Shown here in pieces: positions 16,308 through 24,397 of a stretch of DNA of 38,129 nt (position 1 is the first letter of the stretch; each line of letters starts with the position of its first letter). A model generated the notes under the pieces. It made no database searches, was not told the DNA's origin, and saw nothing but the letters and a program-made list of their open reading frames with translations. Made by a program: the position numbers and the translations under genes. Source of the DNA: WVXT01 sp964345635 (GTDB lineage Bacteria > UBA6262 > WVXT01); contig CAYFRM010000017.1 in the NCBI GenBank assembly GCA_964345635.1, forward strand, positions 1 through 38,129. The letters are read 5' to 3'.

Positions 16308-16336
16308 AAAGTACTATATTGAAAAGCGAAAGTCAA
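16308..16336 (-). promoter_or_regulatory. rpsT: Candidate rpsT promoter
   Basis: On the minus strand TTGACT (16331-16336) is followed after 17 bases by TACTTT (16308-16313). The -35 box is near consensus and the spacing is ideal, but the -10 box is weak. It lies about 70 bases upstream of rpsT. Confidence 0.35.
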
Positions 16337-16363
16337 GAATAATCTTTATTACGGGGAGGCATA

Positions 16364-18007
16364 TTGCAGAAGGAAGGAAAAATTACCAGGTCAGTTGCCG
16401 GTGTCAGCGTTTCCACCCTGGCATCTCGGATTCTCGGATACGTAAGGGACATGCTTATTGCCAATTTTTTCGGCGCCGGTTTAGTAGCTGATGCCTTCTT
16501 TGTTGCTTATCGCATTCCCAATCTTCTCCGCAGGCTTCTGGGAGAGGGGGCGCTCTCCGCGTCCTTCATACCCGTGTTCACCGAATATTTGACTACCAAG
16601 CCCAGGGAAGAAGCCCAGAGGCTGGCGAGAATCTCGAGCCTGCTACTGCTGGCCGTCCTATCTATTTTGACCATTCTGGGGATTATCTTCACTCCCGTGA
16701 TTGTCCGGGTGATTGCCCCGGGTTTCATCAGGGATCCGGAAAAACTTTCCTTAACCATTACTCTCACCCGTATACTTTTTCCTTTTATGATTGCAATAGG
16801 TATGGCTGCCTTAGCTCTGGGAATATTGAACTCCTTGCACAGGTTCATTATTCCTGCGCTGGCTCCCACTCTACTCAGTATTTCCGAAATCTCATTTATC
16901 CTGTTTATTTGTCCCTTGATGGAACAACCAATAATTGGACTTGTCCTGGGGGTTCTGGTTGGGGGTTTTGCTCAGTTCTTTTTTCAGGTGCCCTCTCTGG
17001 CAAGAAGAGGTTTTGTCATACCCGCGGGGAGGAGTTTTAGGAATCCTCGTGTGAAGCTAGCGGAATATCCCCAAAATATCTGGAAGAATTCGCTTATCCT
17101 CGGGAAAAGATGGATTTCCGTTCTAAATCATCCGGGGGTGAAGAGAATAGGACTATTGCTGCTGCCGGCGACACTGGGGTTATCCGTATCCCAGGTAAAT
17201 ACCTTCGTAGACACAATTTGCGCTTCCCTGCTGAGAGAAGGAAGCGTTACCGCTCTATATTACGCGAATCGCCTGATGCAACTTCCTCTGGCTCTGTTCG
17301 GGACAGCAATAGCAACCGTTGTGTTGCCCATGATGTCTCGCTCGGCGGCAGCAACGAACGTAGAGGAACTGAAAGACACTCTATCCTTAGCGCTTAGAAT
17401 GATACTATTCACTATTGTCCCTGCCTCGCTGGGGTTGATTATTTTGGGAAACCCGATAATTTCTCTTCTATTTGAAAGGGGAAGATTTACCGCTCAAGCT
17501 ACCCAGGCCACCAGCTGGGCGCTCCTATTTTATGCAACCGGAATAGTGGCCTATGCGGGAGTAAAAGTAGTAGCCTCTGCATTCTATTCCATGCAGGACA
17601 CCCGGACGCCAGTAAGAATAGCCTCCGTTGCCATGGTGGCAAACATAGTGCTGAATCTGATTTTAATGCGCATTCTGGATGTAGGCGGGCTTGCTTTTGC
17701 CACTGCCATCGCTTCCTTTATTAATCTCTCCATCCTCCTGGTATATTTAAGAAAAAGGATCGGCAGGTTGGGAGGAAAGAAAGTATTGCAATCGCTCGTT
17801 AAGATTCTACTGGCCGTTTCGGCTATGGGAATAGCCTGCATATATTTCTCCGGATTATTAGGCCAGATTAACAAGTTGATACAGGTGGCTGGCACTATCC
17901 TGGTCTGTGTAATTGTTTACGTTTTGGTAACGCATCTTTTGCGCTGTGACGAGATTAAATACGTATGGAGGATAATCAGCCGAAAGGAATCAACGGATGA
18001 GGTTTGA
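16364..18007 (+). CDS. murJ: Lipid II flippase MurJ (MVF family)
   Basis: MurJ flips lipid II across the inner membrane for peptidoglycan synthesis. The 547-residue protein is a many-helix membrane protein. It has the N-terminal MurJ signature SVSTLASRILGYVRDMLIAN (about 15-34), AYRIPNLLRRLLGEGALSASFIPVF (about 48-72), and later LYYANRLMQLPLALFGTAI and LLFERGRFT. The start is TTG 16364, with GGGGAGG 6 bases upstream; no ATG is suitably placed before the conserved N-terminus. Its 3' end overlaps uvrC by 11 bases, so the two genes are co-translated. Length and motif order are standard. Confidence 0.94.
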   Translation: MQKEGKITRSVAGVSVSTLASRILGYVRDMLIANFFGAGLVADAFFVAYRIPNLLRRLLGEGALSASFIPVFTEYLTTKPREEAQRLARISSLLLLAVLSILTILGIIFTPVIVRVIAPGFIRDPEKLSLTITLTRILFPFMIAIGMAALALGILNSLHRFIIPALAPTLLSISEISFILFICPLMEQPIIGLVLGVLVGGFAQFFFQVPSLARRGFVIPAGRSFRNPRVKLAEYPQNIWKNSLILGKRWISVLNHPGVKRIGLLLLPATLGLSVSQVNTFVDTICASLLREGSVTALYYANRLMQLPLALFGTAIATVVLPMMSRSAAATNVEELKDTLSLALRMILFTIVPASLGLIILGNPIISLLFERGRFTAQATQATSWALLFYATGIVAYAGVKVVASAFYSMQDTRTPVRIASVAMVANIVLNLILMRILDVGGLAFATAIASFINLSILLVYLRKRIGRLGGKKVLQSLVKILLAVSAMGIACIYFSGLLGQINKLIQVAGTILVCVIVYVLVTHLLRCDEIKYVWRIISRKESTDEV

Positions 18008-19316
18008 GGACAAACTCGCTTCCCTGCCCGATGCACCGGGGATATACATGATGAAGGACATTACCGGTAAAGTTATCTATGTGGGCAAAGCGAAATCGCT
18101 TAGGAAACGAGTACCCGCATATTTTCAATCCCCCGGCACTTACGCTCCCAGAACTTTTGCTCTAATTTCGAACGTGCGGGACCTGCAATACATTGCGACC
18201 CGAAACGAAAAAGAGGCCCTGGTTTTGGAGAACGAATTAATAAAATATTTCCGCCCCAAATATAACGTAGCTTTGAGAGACGATAAAACGTATCCCCATC
18301 TTAAGTTGACCATCGGGGAGGATTTCCCTAAATTGGTGATGACGCGCATCTCAAAAAGAGAGAGAATGAAACGCAGGACGCCGGGAATAAAATACTTCGG
18401 CCCTTATCCCGACGTCTCTTCGTTGAAGAGGACGCTTAAGACAATACAGAGGATTTTTCCTCTGGTCAAATGTAAGAAGAGTTACTTTCTGGCTCGACGG
18501 AAAGAGGGTAGTCCCAATAGTTGCCTGGATTACCATCTGGGGCAGTGCCCGGCCCCTTGTGTGGGACGGATAGACAAGGGAGAATACGAGAAAATAGTGG
18601 AGAAAGTCGTTATGTTTCTCTCGGGGAAGGGAGAGCGCCTCTTGAAGAAGATGAACGAAGAGATGAAGAAGGCATCCCGGGGTCTCGACTTTGAAAAAGC
18701 GAAAATATTGAGAGACCAGATACAGGCAATACGGTCCGTATCTCAGAGGGTTAATTTACGACAAGTGGAGAAGAAGAAATTAAAGGCTGCGGGAAAAGGC
18801 GAGGTCTTGATTGCATTACAGAAAGCAATAGAGTTGGAAAACTTGCCGGAGAGAATAGAGGCTTTTGACGTATCCGAGATTTACGGCGACTCGGCTGTAG
18901 GGTCTATGGTTGTCTTTTCTGGCGGTAAGCCCGAAAATAAATCTTATCGGAAATTTAAGATAAGAACGGTCACAGGAATTGACGATGTGGGTATGATAAG
19001 AGAGGTAATTCGCCGCAGATATACGAGGTTGTTGAGAGAAAAAGGCTTGCTGCCGGACTTGATTCTGGTTGATGGGGGAAAAGGGCAAGTGAACGGAGCC
19101 AAAGGAGTTCTCAGGGAACTGGGTCTGGATAGAATTCCCGCAGTGGGGCTGGCTAAAGGAGAAGAGTTGGTATTTTTACCGCAGCGTTCCCGTCCCCTTC
19201 GCCTCCCTTTCGGCTCACCTGCCCTGCATCTCATCCAGCACATACGGGACGAAGCTCATCGCTTTGCTATCAGGTACCACCGGCTACTGGAAAAGAAAAA
19301 ACTTATCGGAAAGTGA
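17997..19316 (+). CDS. uvrC: Excinuclease ABC subunit C, compact form lacking the HhH domain
   Basis: UvrC makes the two cuts in nucleotide excision repair. The N-terminal GIY-YIG nuclease (PGIYMMKDITGKVIYVGKAKS, about 14-34), the cysteine region around residues 160-195, and the UVR helix (about 205-240) are present. So is the RNase H-type nuclease (FDVSEIYGDS, DLILVDGGKGQ, HIRDEAHRFAIRYHR). The total is 439 residues against roughly 600 normally. About 100 residues between the UVR helix and the RNase H domain are absent, and the chain ends just before where the helix-hairpin-helix pair should start. Reading the other frames past the stop gives no HhH-like sequence. It overlaps murJ by 11 bases. 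Confidence 0.92.
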   Translation: MRFEDKLASLPDAPGIYMMKDITGKVIYVGKAKSLRKRVPAYFQSPGTYAPRTFALISNVRDLQYIATRNEKEALVLENELIKYFRPKYNVALRDDKTYPHLKLTIGEDFPKLVMTRISKRERMKRRTPGIKYFGPYPDVSSLKRTLKTIQRIFPLVKCKKSYFLARRKEGSPNSCLDYHLGQCPAPCVGRIDKGEYEKIVEKVVMFLSGKGERLLKKMNEEMKKASRGLDFEKAKILRDQIQAIRSVSQRVNLRQVEKKKLKAAGKGEVLIALQKAIELENLPERIEAFDVSEIYGDSAVGSMVVFSGGKPENKSYRKFKIRTVTGIDDVGMIREVIRRRYTRLLREKGLLPDLILVDGGKGQVNGAKGVLRELGLDRIPAVGLAKGEELVFLPQRSRPLRLPFGSPALHLIQHIRDEAHRFAIRYHRLLEKKKLIGK

Positions 19317-19386
19317 AGATTATGGAATTTGTAGCCGGATAGCCTTTCTTTTATCCTGGGAGTCCAGTCTTTGTAAAACTAGTCTG

Positions 19387-19415
19387 TTGACAAACCGTCG
19401 GTTTTATGATAACTT
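19387..19415 (+). promoter_or_regulatory. Candidate sigma-70-type promoter for the 19449 gene run
   Basis: A consensus -35 box TTGACA (19387-19392) is followed after 17 bases by TAACTT (19410-19415). The -10 box matches at three positions only. It sits in the 132-base gap after uvrC and would drive the small membrane protein, pmbA and aroE. Confidence 0.45.
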
Positions 19416-19448
19416 TAGTTGAAGTTTACATAAATAAGGAGGCTTACT

Positions 19449-19655
19449 TTGAGACTTTTGGAAGTGTTGATAGGTCTCTTACTTCTCATAATCAGTGTGG
19501 GTTATCTATACCAGCCAACAATCATAATAAGGTTTAATGCCTGGGGACGAAAGTATCTGTTTAACGACCAATTGTTGATAACTCACCGCAAGAAAATAGG
19601 GGTAATCCTTTTGATCATTTCCATTGTTTTCCTCTATGGGGGATTTTCAAGGTAA
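19449..19655 (+). CDS. Small two-helix membrane protein, unknown function
   Basis: I do not recognise a named family. The 68-residue product has two hydrophobic helices at about residues 4-22 and 49-66. They flank a polar loop with FNAWGRKYLFND and a basic THRKKIG just before helix two, so both ends probably face the same side of the inner membrane. The start is TTG 19449 with a strong AAGGAGG 6 bases upstream. The gene follows a candidate promoter and precedes pmbA by 34 bases, which suggests real expression. The motif-rich loop suggests a conserved family rather than chance. Confidence 0.7.
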   Translation: MRLLEVLIGLLLLIISVGYLYQPTIIIRFNAWGRKYLFNDQLLITHRKKIGVILLIISIVFLYGGFSR

Positions 19656-19689
19656 TAATGTTTTAACTTTTAAGTAAAAAGGATTTACT

Positions 19690-21063
19690 GTGGACTATGC
19701 AAAAATCGGTGAGGAGATAATAGAGCGAGTTTGCCGTTCCAGGGGAGAAGAAGCTGAAGTCTATATAGAAACATCCCGGGCATTCGATGTCGGTATTTCC
19801 GAAGAGAAACTGGAGAATTTCAATACTCCTCATAAGTCCGGAATCGGCTTAAGAATATTTTCTCAAAACAGGATGGGTTTCGCTTTTACTAGCAGTTTTG
19901 ACCGCGAGAGTATTGAGAAGTTAATTCAGGAGGTCAGGAATAACGTCTTAAACGGTGCTCCCGATGAGTGCAACTCTTTGCCAGAAGTCACCGGACAAAA
20001 AAAGCTGAATAAGTTTTTAGATAAGGATCTTTATGATCAAGAGTTAAGCAAAATTCCCGTGGCAACGAAGATTGGCAAGATTAGAGAGATGGAAAAGAAG
20101 GCTATTGCTTACGATAAAAAGGTGAAAAGAGTGCTCAGGACAACCTACAGCGATAGCCAGCACGAAATATTCATCCTCAATTCAAAAGGTCTGGAGGCAA
20201 GTTATAGAAGCACCCTTTGTTACTGTGCCTTGATTGCTGTGGCTGAGGCCAAAATGTTTCCGGGGGAGCCAAGGAAAGAGATTCAGCTTGGCTCCGATTT
20301 TGCCATCAAGAGGAGGTTTGGAGAGCTCCCTTTCGACGAACTTGCTGAAAATGCAGCGCGTCAAGCTGTTTCTCTTTTGGGAGCGAAAAGAGTAAAAACT
20401 CAGAGAGCATCTATCGTTTTCGAACCACTCGTAGCCACAGGTTTTCTCAACTTTATCTCCAGAGGTCTTGGCGCCGACTCAGTGCAGAGGAAAAAGTCTC
20501 CGTTTGCAAGAAAAAAAGGAAAGAAGATTGCCAGTGGGATTGTCAATATTATCGATGATGGCACCCTGAAAGGAGGAGTAGCTACCTCTCCTTTTGATGA
20601 CGAAGGGGTGCCGAAAAGAAGGACTGCATTGGTTAAGGACGGCGTACTTTCCACATTCCTTTACGATTCCTATACTGCGAGAAAGGATAAGGTTGCCTCA
20701 ACCGGCAATGCTTCCCGAAGCTCTTTTAAAACTTTACCCTCTGTGGGGGTTACCAATTTCTTTCTGGAGAAAGGAAGTACGGAAAGAAAAGAGTTGATTG
20801 CCAGTACGGACAAAGGGCTTTATGTAATGGAGATTATGGGAATGCACACAGCCGATCCCGTCTCGGGAGACTTTTCCGTGGGGGCAAATGGGTTATGGAT
20901 AGAAAGCGGAGAATTTTCTTTTCCCGTCCGCGGAGTCACCATAGCAGGGAATGTTGTCGACCTTTTGCATTCCATCGATGCCGTTGGCGACGACTTGAAA
21001 TTCTACGGAAGTTCAGGTTCTCCTACCGTAAGAATTTCTAATCTTCTTATTAGCGGTGAGTAA
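19690..21063 (+). CDS. pmbA: TldE/PmbA metalloprotease-complex subunit
   Basis: TldD and TldE/PmbA form a metalloprotease that matures or degrades small peptides; TldD carries the HExxxH zinc site. The 457-residue protein belongs to the same fold but has no HExxxH, which points to the TldE side. Landmarks are ETSRAFDVGISEEKLENFN (about 28-46), GIGLRIFSQNRMGFAFTSS (about 51-69) and PFDDEGVPKRRTALVKDGVL. The C-terminal MGMHTADPVSGDFSVGANG and SGEFSFPVRGVTIAGN are typical of PmbA. The start is GTG 19690, with AAAGGATTT upstream. The tldD partner is not in the window. aroE starts 2 bases after its stop. Confidence 0.9.
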   Translation: MDYAKIGEEIIERVCRSRGEEAEVYIETSRAFDVGISEEKLENFNTPHKSGIGLRIFSQNRMGFAFTSSFDRESIEKLIQEVRNNVLNGAPDECNSLPEVTGQKKLNKFLDKDLYDQELSKIPVATKIGKIREMEKKAIAYDKKVKRVLRTTYSDSQHEIFILNSKGLEASYRSTLCYCALIAVAEAKMFPGEPRKEIQLGSDFAIKRRFGELPFDELAENAARQAVSLLGAKRVKTQRASIVFEPLVATGFLNFISRGLGADSVQRKKSPFARKKGKKIASGIVNIIDDGTLKGGVATSPFDDEGVPKRRTALVKDGVLSTFLYDSYTARKDKVASTGNASRSSFKTLPSVGVTNFFLEKGSTERKELIASTDKGLYVMEIMGMHTADPVSGDFSVGANGLWIESGEFSFPVRGVTIAGNVVDLLHSIDAVGDDLKFYGSSGSPTVRISNLLISGE

Positions 21064-21065
21064 AG

Positions 21066-21929
21066 ATGAAACGGTCCGGCTCCACGAAAATTGTGAAATT
21101 GATCGGCTACCCGGTAGAGCATTCGAAAAGCCCGCTTATGCATAATGCCGCTTTCCAATCTCTGGGGCTCGATTTTGTATATGTGCTGTTTGCGGTAAGG
21201 GCGCCTGATTTGAAGGAAGCAATAACGGGTTTAAGGGCATCGGATGTCGCGGGGGCAAATGTAACCATACCCTACAAAGAAGAAGTTATGAGATATCTGG
21301 ACGAAATCGCCAGCGAAGCTGAATTGATTGGTGCCGTAAACACGATTCGTAACCGGGAGGGGAAGCTTATAGGTTATAATACGGATGGTCAGGGTTTCAT
21401 CACCTCTTTGCTCGTGGACGGCAAAATAAAACTGGAAGGTCAGAAGGTTTTTATGATGGGTGCAGGAGGGGCAGGAAAGGCGATAGCTGTAAAATTGGCC
21501 GAGAGGGGAATAGAGCGACTGGTTGTTACTGACAAGATAGGGGAAAGGACAGAAGCTCTGGTAGGAAAACTTCGAGAAAACATTCCCGATTGTGCGGTAT
21601 ACGCCGTCGCTGTAAACAGTAAGGAATTTGCACAGACCCTGTCGGAAAGCACGCTTCTCGTCAACGCCACGCCGGTGGGCATGAAAGAGGGAGACCCCTG
21701 TGTGCTTGACCCTGATTATCTCCATAAAGATCTTTTTATCTATGACGTTGTTTATAACAGAGAGACTCCGTTAATTGCAGAAGCAAAAAAGAGAGGAATA
21801 AAAGCCCTGGACGGGATAGGAATGTTGCTACATCAGGGAGCAGCCTCATTTGAAATCTGGACGGGTAAGAAAGCGCCCATAGAGGTAATGAAAAATAAGA
21901 TTCTGGAAGAAATGGGCTCAATGAATTGA
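21066..21929 (+). CDS. aroE: Shikimate dehydrogenase (NADP+)
   Basis: It reduces 3-dehydroshikimate to shikimate in aromatic amino-acid synthesis. The 287-residue protein has the substrate-binding start KLIGYPVEHSKSPLMHNAAF (about 12-31), VTIPYKEEVMRYLD with the catalytic lysine (about 64-77), NTDGQGF, the nucleotide loop GAGGAGKA (about 130-137) and NATPVGM. The C-terminal GIGMLLHQGAASFEIWTGK is standard. The ATG is 2 bases after pmbA. aroC follows after one small gene, so two shikimate-pathway genes share this run. A 6-bp hairpin (ACCCCT/AGGGGT, 21929-21950) follows the stop without a T-run. Confidence 0.95.
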   Translation: MKRSGSTKIVKLIGYPVEHSKSPLMHNAAFQSLGLDFVYVLFAVRAPDLKEAITGLRASDVAGANVTIPYKEEVMRYLDEIASEAELIGAVNTIRNREGKLIGYNTDGQGFITSLLVDGKIKLEGQKVFMMGAGGAGKAIAVKLAERGIERLVVTDKIGERTEALVGKLRENIPDCAVYAVAVNSKEFAQTLSESTLLVNATPVGMKEGDPCVLDPDYLHKDLFIYDVVYNRETPLIAEAKKRGIKALDGIGMLLHQGAASFEIWTGKKAPIEVMKNKILEEMGSMN

Positions 21930-21986
21930 CCCCTACAACGTGGCAGGGGTTCCGATAAATGGGAAGTCGCAGGAGCTTTTGGAACA

Positions 21987-22211
21987 ATGCTGAAAGTAAA
22001 ATGTTATTCCGATTATGAGGCTGAACAAAGGCCTGTCAGTTTTACCATTAACGATAGAGAATTTCCCATCAAGGAAATAATTGACCAGTGGTATAGCCCG
22101 GGTTGTCTCTATTTCAAGGTAAGAGACAAGGATAATCACATTTATATCTTGAAATATGACCGGAACAAGGATTTGTGGGAGCTTGAATTCTTCAGGAAAG
22201 AAAAGGAATAG
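21987..22211 (+). CDS. Small conserved protein of unknown function
   Basis: I recall no functional name. The 74-residue soluble protein reads KVKCYSDYEAEQRPVSFTIN then EIIDQWY, YFKVRDKDNHIYILKYD and DLWEL. That is an alternating beta pattern with conserved-looking aromatics, like small beta-rich proteins seen next to biosynthetic genes in several diderm phyla. AGGAG lies about 10 bases before the ATG. It sits 57 bases after aroE and 26 before aroC, so it is probably part of that transcript. No signal peptide or membrane helix is visible. It is likely a real gene because both the ribosome site and the frame are clean. Confidence 0.65.
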   Translation: MLKVKCYSDYEAEQRPVSFTINDREFPIKEIIDQWYSPGCLYFKVRDKDNHIYILKYDRNKDLWELEFFRKEKE

Positions 22212-22237
22212 ATAAAAACTTTTTACGGAGGGTGCGC

Positions 22238-23401
22238 ATGATTCGTTATGTTACCTCTGGTGAGTCTCATGGAAAATCTTTGCATGCTATACTTGAAGGC
22301 ATACCCGCAGGGTTAAGATTGAGTGAAGAGGACGTAAACAGAGAACTTGCCCGTCGACAGAAAGGTTTCGGCCGGGGCGAGAGAATGCAGAAGATTGAGA
22401 AAGATAAAGTGGAGATTACTTCTGGCTTGCGCTGGGGAGAGACCATAGGCAGTCCCATCACTATGGTTATAACCAATCGGGACTGGGAAAACTGGAAAAA
22501 AGTAATGTCCCTCTATCCTTCGGACAAAGATATGAGGGAGAAGATGGGCCGTCCCCGGCCAGGTCATGCTGATCTGGCTGGTGCCTTGAAGTATGGCCGC
22601 GAGGATTTAAGGGATATTCTGGAGAGGGCCTCCGCCCGGGAGACTGCTGCCAGAGTAGCGGTGGGATCCGTATGCAAAAGGCTCCTGGCCGAGTTCGCCA
22701 TCAGAGTGGTGAGTATGACTGAGGAAATTGGTGGTATCCAGGCCATAATCTCAAAGTTAAATGTAGAAGAGATAGAAAAAGTGAGTGAGTCGTCTCCAGT
22801 TCGTTGCCTGGATAAGAACGCGGAAAAGAAGATGGTGGAGGCAATCAAGAAAGCAGAGAAATCAGGAGATACACTGGGAGGAGTCTTCTCCGTAATAGTT
22901 ATTAATCCTCCGCCAGGGCTGGGAAGCCATACGCAGTGGGATTTGAGGCTTGACGGCCGGCTGGCTCAGGCACTGATGTCGATTCCCGCGGTGAAGGGCG
23001 TAGAAATCGGGAAAGGATTTGTTACAGCCAGGAAGTCCGGCTCTAAGGTGCACGATGAGATTTTTTATGAGGCCGGCAGGGGATACTATCGGAAGACCAA
23101 TAATTCCGGTGGGATTGAAGGCGGAATAAGTAATGGAGAAAATATCATCACCCGGGTAGCAATGAAGCCACTCTCTTCGTTGAAGAAACCCCTGAAATCG
23201 ATAGATATGATTACCAAGAAAAATGTTCCCGCCGAGGTCGTCAGGGCCGATATCTGCGCTGTACCTGCTGCCGGCGTAATCGGAGAGGCGGCAGTAGCTG
23301 TGGAAATTAGCCGGGCAATGAGAGAGAAGTTCGGTGGTGATTCTCTTGCAGAGATGAAAGCCAACTTCGCGCATTATATGAAAGAGCTCAAAAATCGTTA
23401 A
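22238..23401 (+). CDS. aroC: Chorismate synthase
   Basis: It converts EPSP to chorismate with reduced FMN, the last step of the shikimate pathway. The 387-residue protein has signature 1, GESHGKSLHAILEGIPAGL (about 7-25). It also has RRQKGFGRGERMQKIEKD and GRPRPGHADLAGALKYGREDLRDILERASARET, and a full C-terminal GGISNGENI and AEVVRADICAVPAAGVIGEA. I choose ATG 22238 over the in-frame GTG two codons earlier because GGAGGG is then 5 bases upstream. It works downstream of aroE. The rhomboid gene follows after 14 bases. Confidence 0.96.
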   Translation: MIRYVTSGESHGKSLHAILEGIPAGLRLSEEDVNRELARRQKGFGRGERMQKIEKDKVEITSGLRWGETIGSPITMVITNRDWENWKKVMSLYPSDKDMREKMGRPRPGHADLAGALKYGREDLRDILERASARETAARVAVGSVCKRLLAEFAIRVVSMTEEIGGIQAIISKLNVEEIEKVSESSPVRCLDKNAEKKMVEAIKKAEKSGDTLGGVFSVIVINPPPGLGSHTQWDLRLDGRLAQALMSIPAVKGVEIGKGFVTARKSGSKVHDEIFYEAGRGYYRKTNNSGGIEGGISNGENIITRVAMKPLSSLKKPLKSIDMITKKNVPAEVVRADICAVPAAGVIGEAAVAVEISRAMREKFGGDSLAEMKANFAHYMKELKNR

Positions 23402-23415
23402 TCTTTTGAACCAAA

Positions 23416-24216
23416 ATGGCTTACAGATATTACCGACAACCTTTGTTCTCCCGCAAATGGGGCACGGCGATAAAATGGCTAATAATCGCCAATGTTTCCG
23501 TATACATAATTCAGATGTTTGTGGGCCGAACTCTTCTTTACACTTTCGGTTTGGTCCCTTACAGGGTAGTGAAGAGTTTATGGCTGTGGCAAATATTAAC
23601 CCACATGTTTCTTCACGGGGGGCTATTCCATCTTTTAATAAATCTGTTTATCCTCTGGATGTTCGGAAAGCCGCTGGAGAGACAATGGGGAACCACCTCC
23701 TTCCTTAAATACTATTTTACCTGCGGCCTGGGGGCCGGCATTTTTATCCTCCTCACTTCCTTAAATTCCAGAATCCCTGTTGTAGGAGCTTCGGGAGCGA
23801 TCTACGGAATCCTGGTCGCGTTTGCAATGCTATATCCTGATTCCATAATCTATTTATACTTTCTGTTTCCCATCAAAGCGAAACATTTTGCCATACTGAT
23901 CGGAGTCGTTGCCTTCCTCGGCGGGATTTCAGGGGGAAGGTCCAATATTGCCCATTTTGGTCATCTCGGCGGTCTATTGGTAGGTTATGTATATTTGAAA
24001 TTTCCTTTGTGGAGATATCGTTTCCATCCGGAAAGACTACTTGCATTTTTGCGGCTGCCGAGAATTAGTCTGAAAAGGAGGAAAAAGTACGAGACCGAAG
24101 GTAAAGAAATTGAAGAAAGAGTCAACCAGATTCTGGACAAGATACTGCTCCATGGCGTTGACAGTCTGACGCCGGAAGAGAAAAGAATCATGGACGAATA
24201 TTCACGCGAAAAGTAA
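23416..24216 (+). CDS. Rhomboid-family intramembrane serine protease
   Basis: Rhomboids cleave transmembrane helices inside the lipid bilayer using a Ser-His pair. The 266-residue protein has about six hydrophobic helices. It carries the HMFLHGGLFHLLINLFILWMFG segment (about 63-84), the nucleophile motif GASGAIYG with Ser126, and a histidine in NIAHFGHLGGLLVG (His180 or His183). After the membrane core comes a charged cytoplasmic tail, rich in lysine and glutamate (about 205-266), that includes a short LTPEEKRIMDEYS helix often seen in this subfamily. It is the last gene of the aroE-aroC run; a 23-bp inverted repeat with T-run follows. Substrate is unknown. Confidence 0.9.
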   Translation: MAYRYYRQPLFSRKWGTAIKWLIIANVSVYIIQMFVGRTLLYTFGLVPYRVVKSLWLWQILTHMFLHGGLFHLLINLFILWMFGKPLERQWGTTSFLKYYFTCGLGAGIFILLTSLNSRIPVVGASGAIYGILVAFAMLYPDSIIYLYFLFPIKAKHFAILIGVVAFLGGISGGRSNIAHFGHLGGLLVGYVYLKFPLWRYRFHPERLLAFLRLPRISLKRRKKYETEGKEIEERVNQILDKILLHGVDSLTPEEKRIMDEYSREK

Positions 24217-24227
24217 AAAAGGGACAG

Positions 24228-24295
24228 AAAAAAGTGACAGGTACTTTTTTCGCATATGCGGCACCACTTGTCAAAAAAGTACCTGTCACTTTTTT
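24228..24295. repeat. Perfect 23-bp inverted repeat, REP-like, possible bidirectional terminator
   Basis: The left arm, 24228-24250, has core GTGACAGGTAC bounded by A6 and T6. It is exactly complementary to the right arm 24273-24295. The 22-base loop contains the 10-bp palindrome CGCATATGCG (24251-24260). T-runs end both arms, so it could terminate the rhomboid transcript. GGGACAG upstream recalls REP-transposase target words. No transposase is nearby. Confidence 0.85.
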
Positions 24296-24317
24296 TTAAC
24301 TTTTTTATAAAATGTAC

Positions 24318-24344
24318 TTGACAAATAGGGAGAACTGGTATAAT
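24318..24344 (+). promoter_or_regulatory. Promoter of the tetR efflux operon
   Basis: A consensus -35 TTGACA (24318-24323) and a consensus extended -10 TGGTATAAT (24336-24344) are separated by 15 bases. Spacing is shorter than ideal, but the extended -10 compensates. It lies 53 bases before the tetR ATG. Confidence 0.7.
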
Positions 24345-24356
24345 ATTAAACCAACG

Positions 24357-24372
24357 GGTCGTCTTTTCGACC
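24357..24372. promoter_or_regulatory. Candidate TetR operator
   Basis: GGTCG and CGACC form a perfect 5-bp dyad around a 6-base centre, just downstream of the -10 box and before tetR. That is where an autoregulatory TetR operator is normally found. The match to this particular TetR is inferred only. Confidence 0.35.
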
Positions 24373-24397
24373 AGGCAGTCCACTTCCGGAGGGTGTA

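Noticed and set aside
19317..19448. Lost HhH domain of UvrC by frameshift
   Set aside because: I translated the sequence after the stop in the alternative frame; it gives no HhH-like GIGxxxxxxLL pattern before a stop.
21929..21950. Terminator after aroE
   Set aside because: The 6-bp ACCCCT/AGGGGT hairpin has a 10-base loop and no T-run, and the next genes appear co-transcribed.
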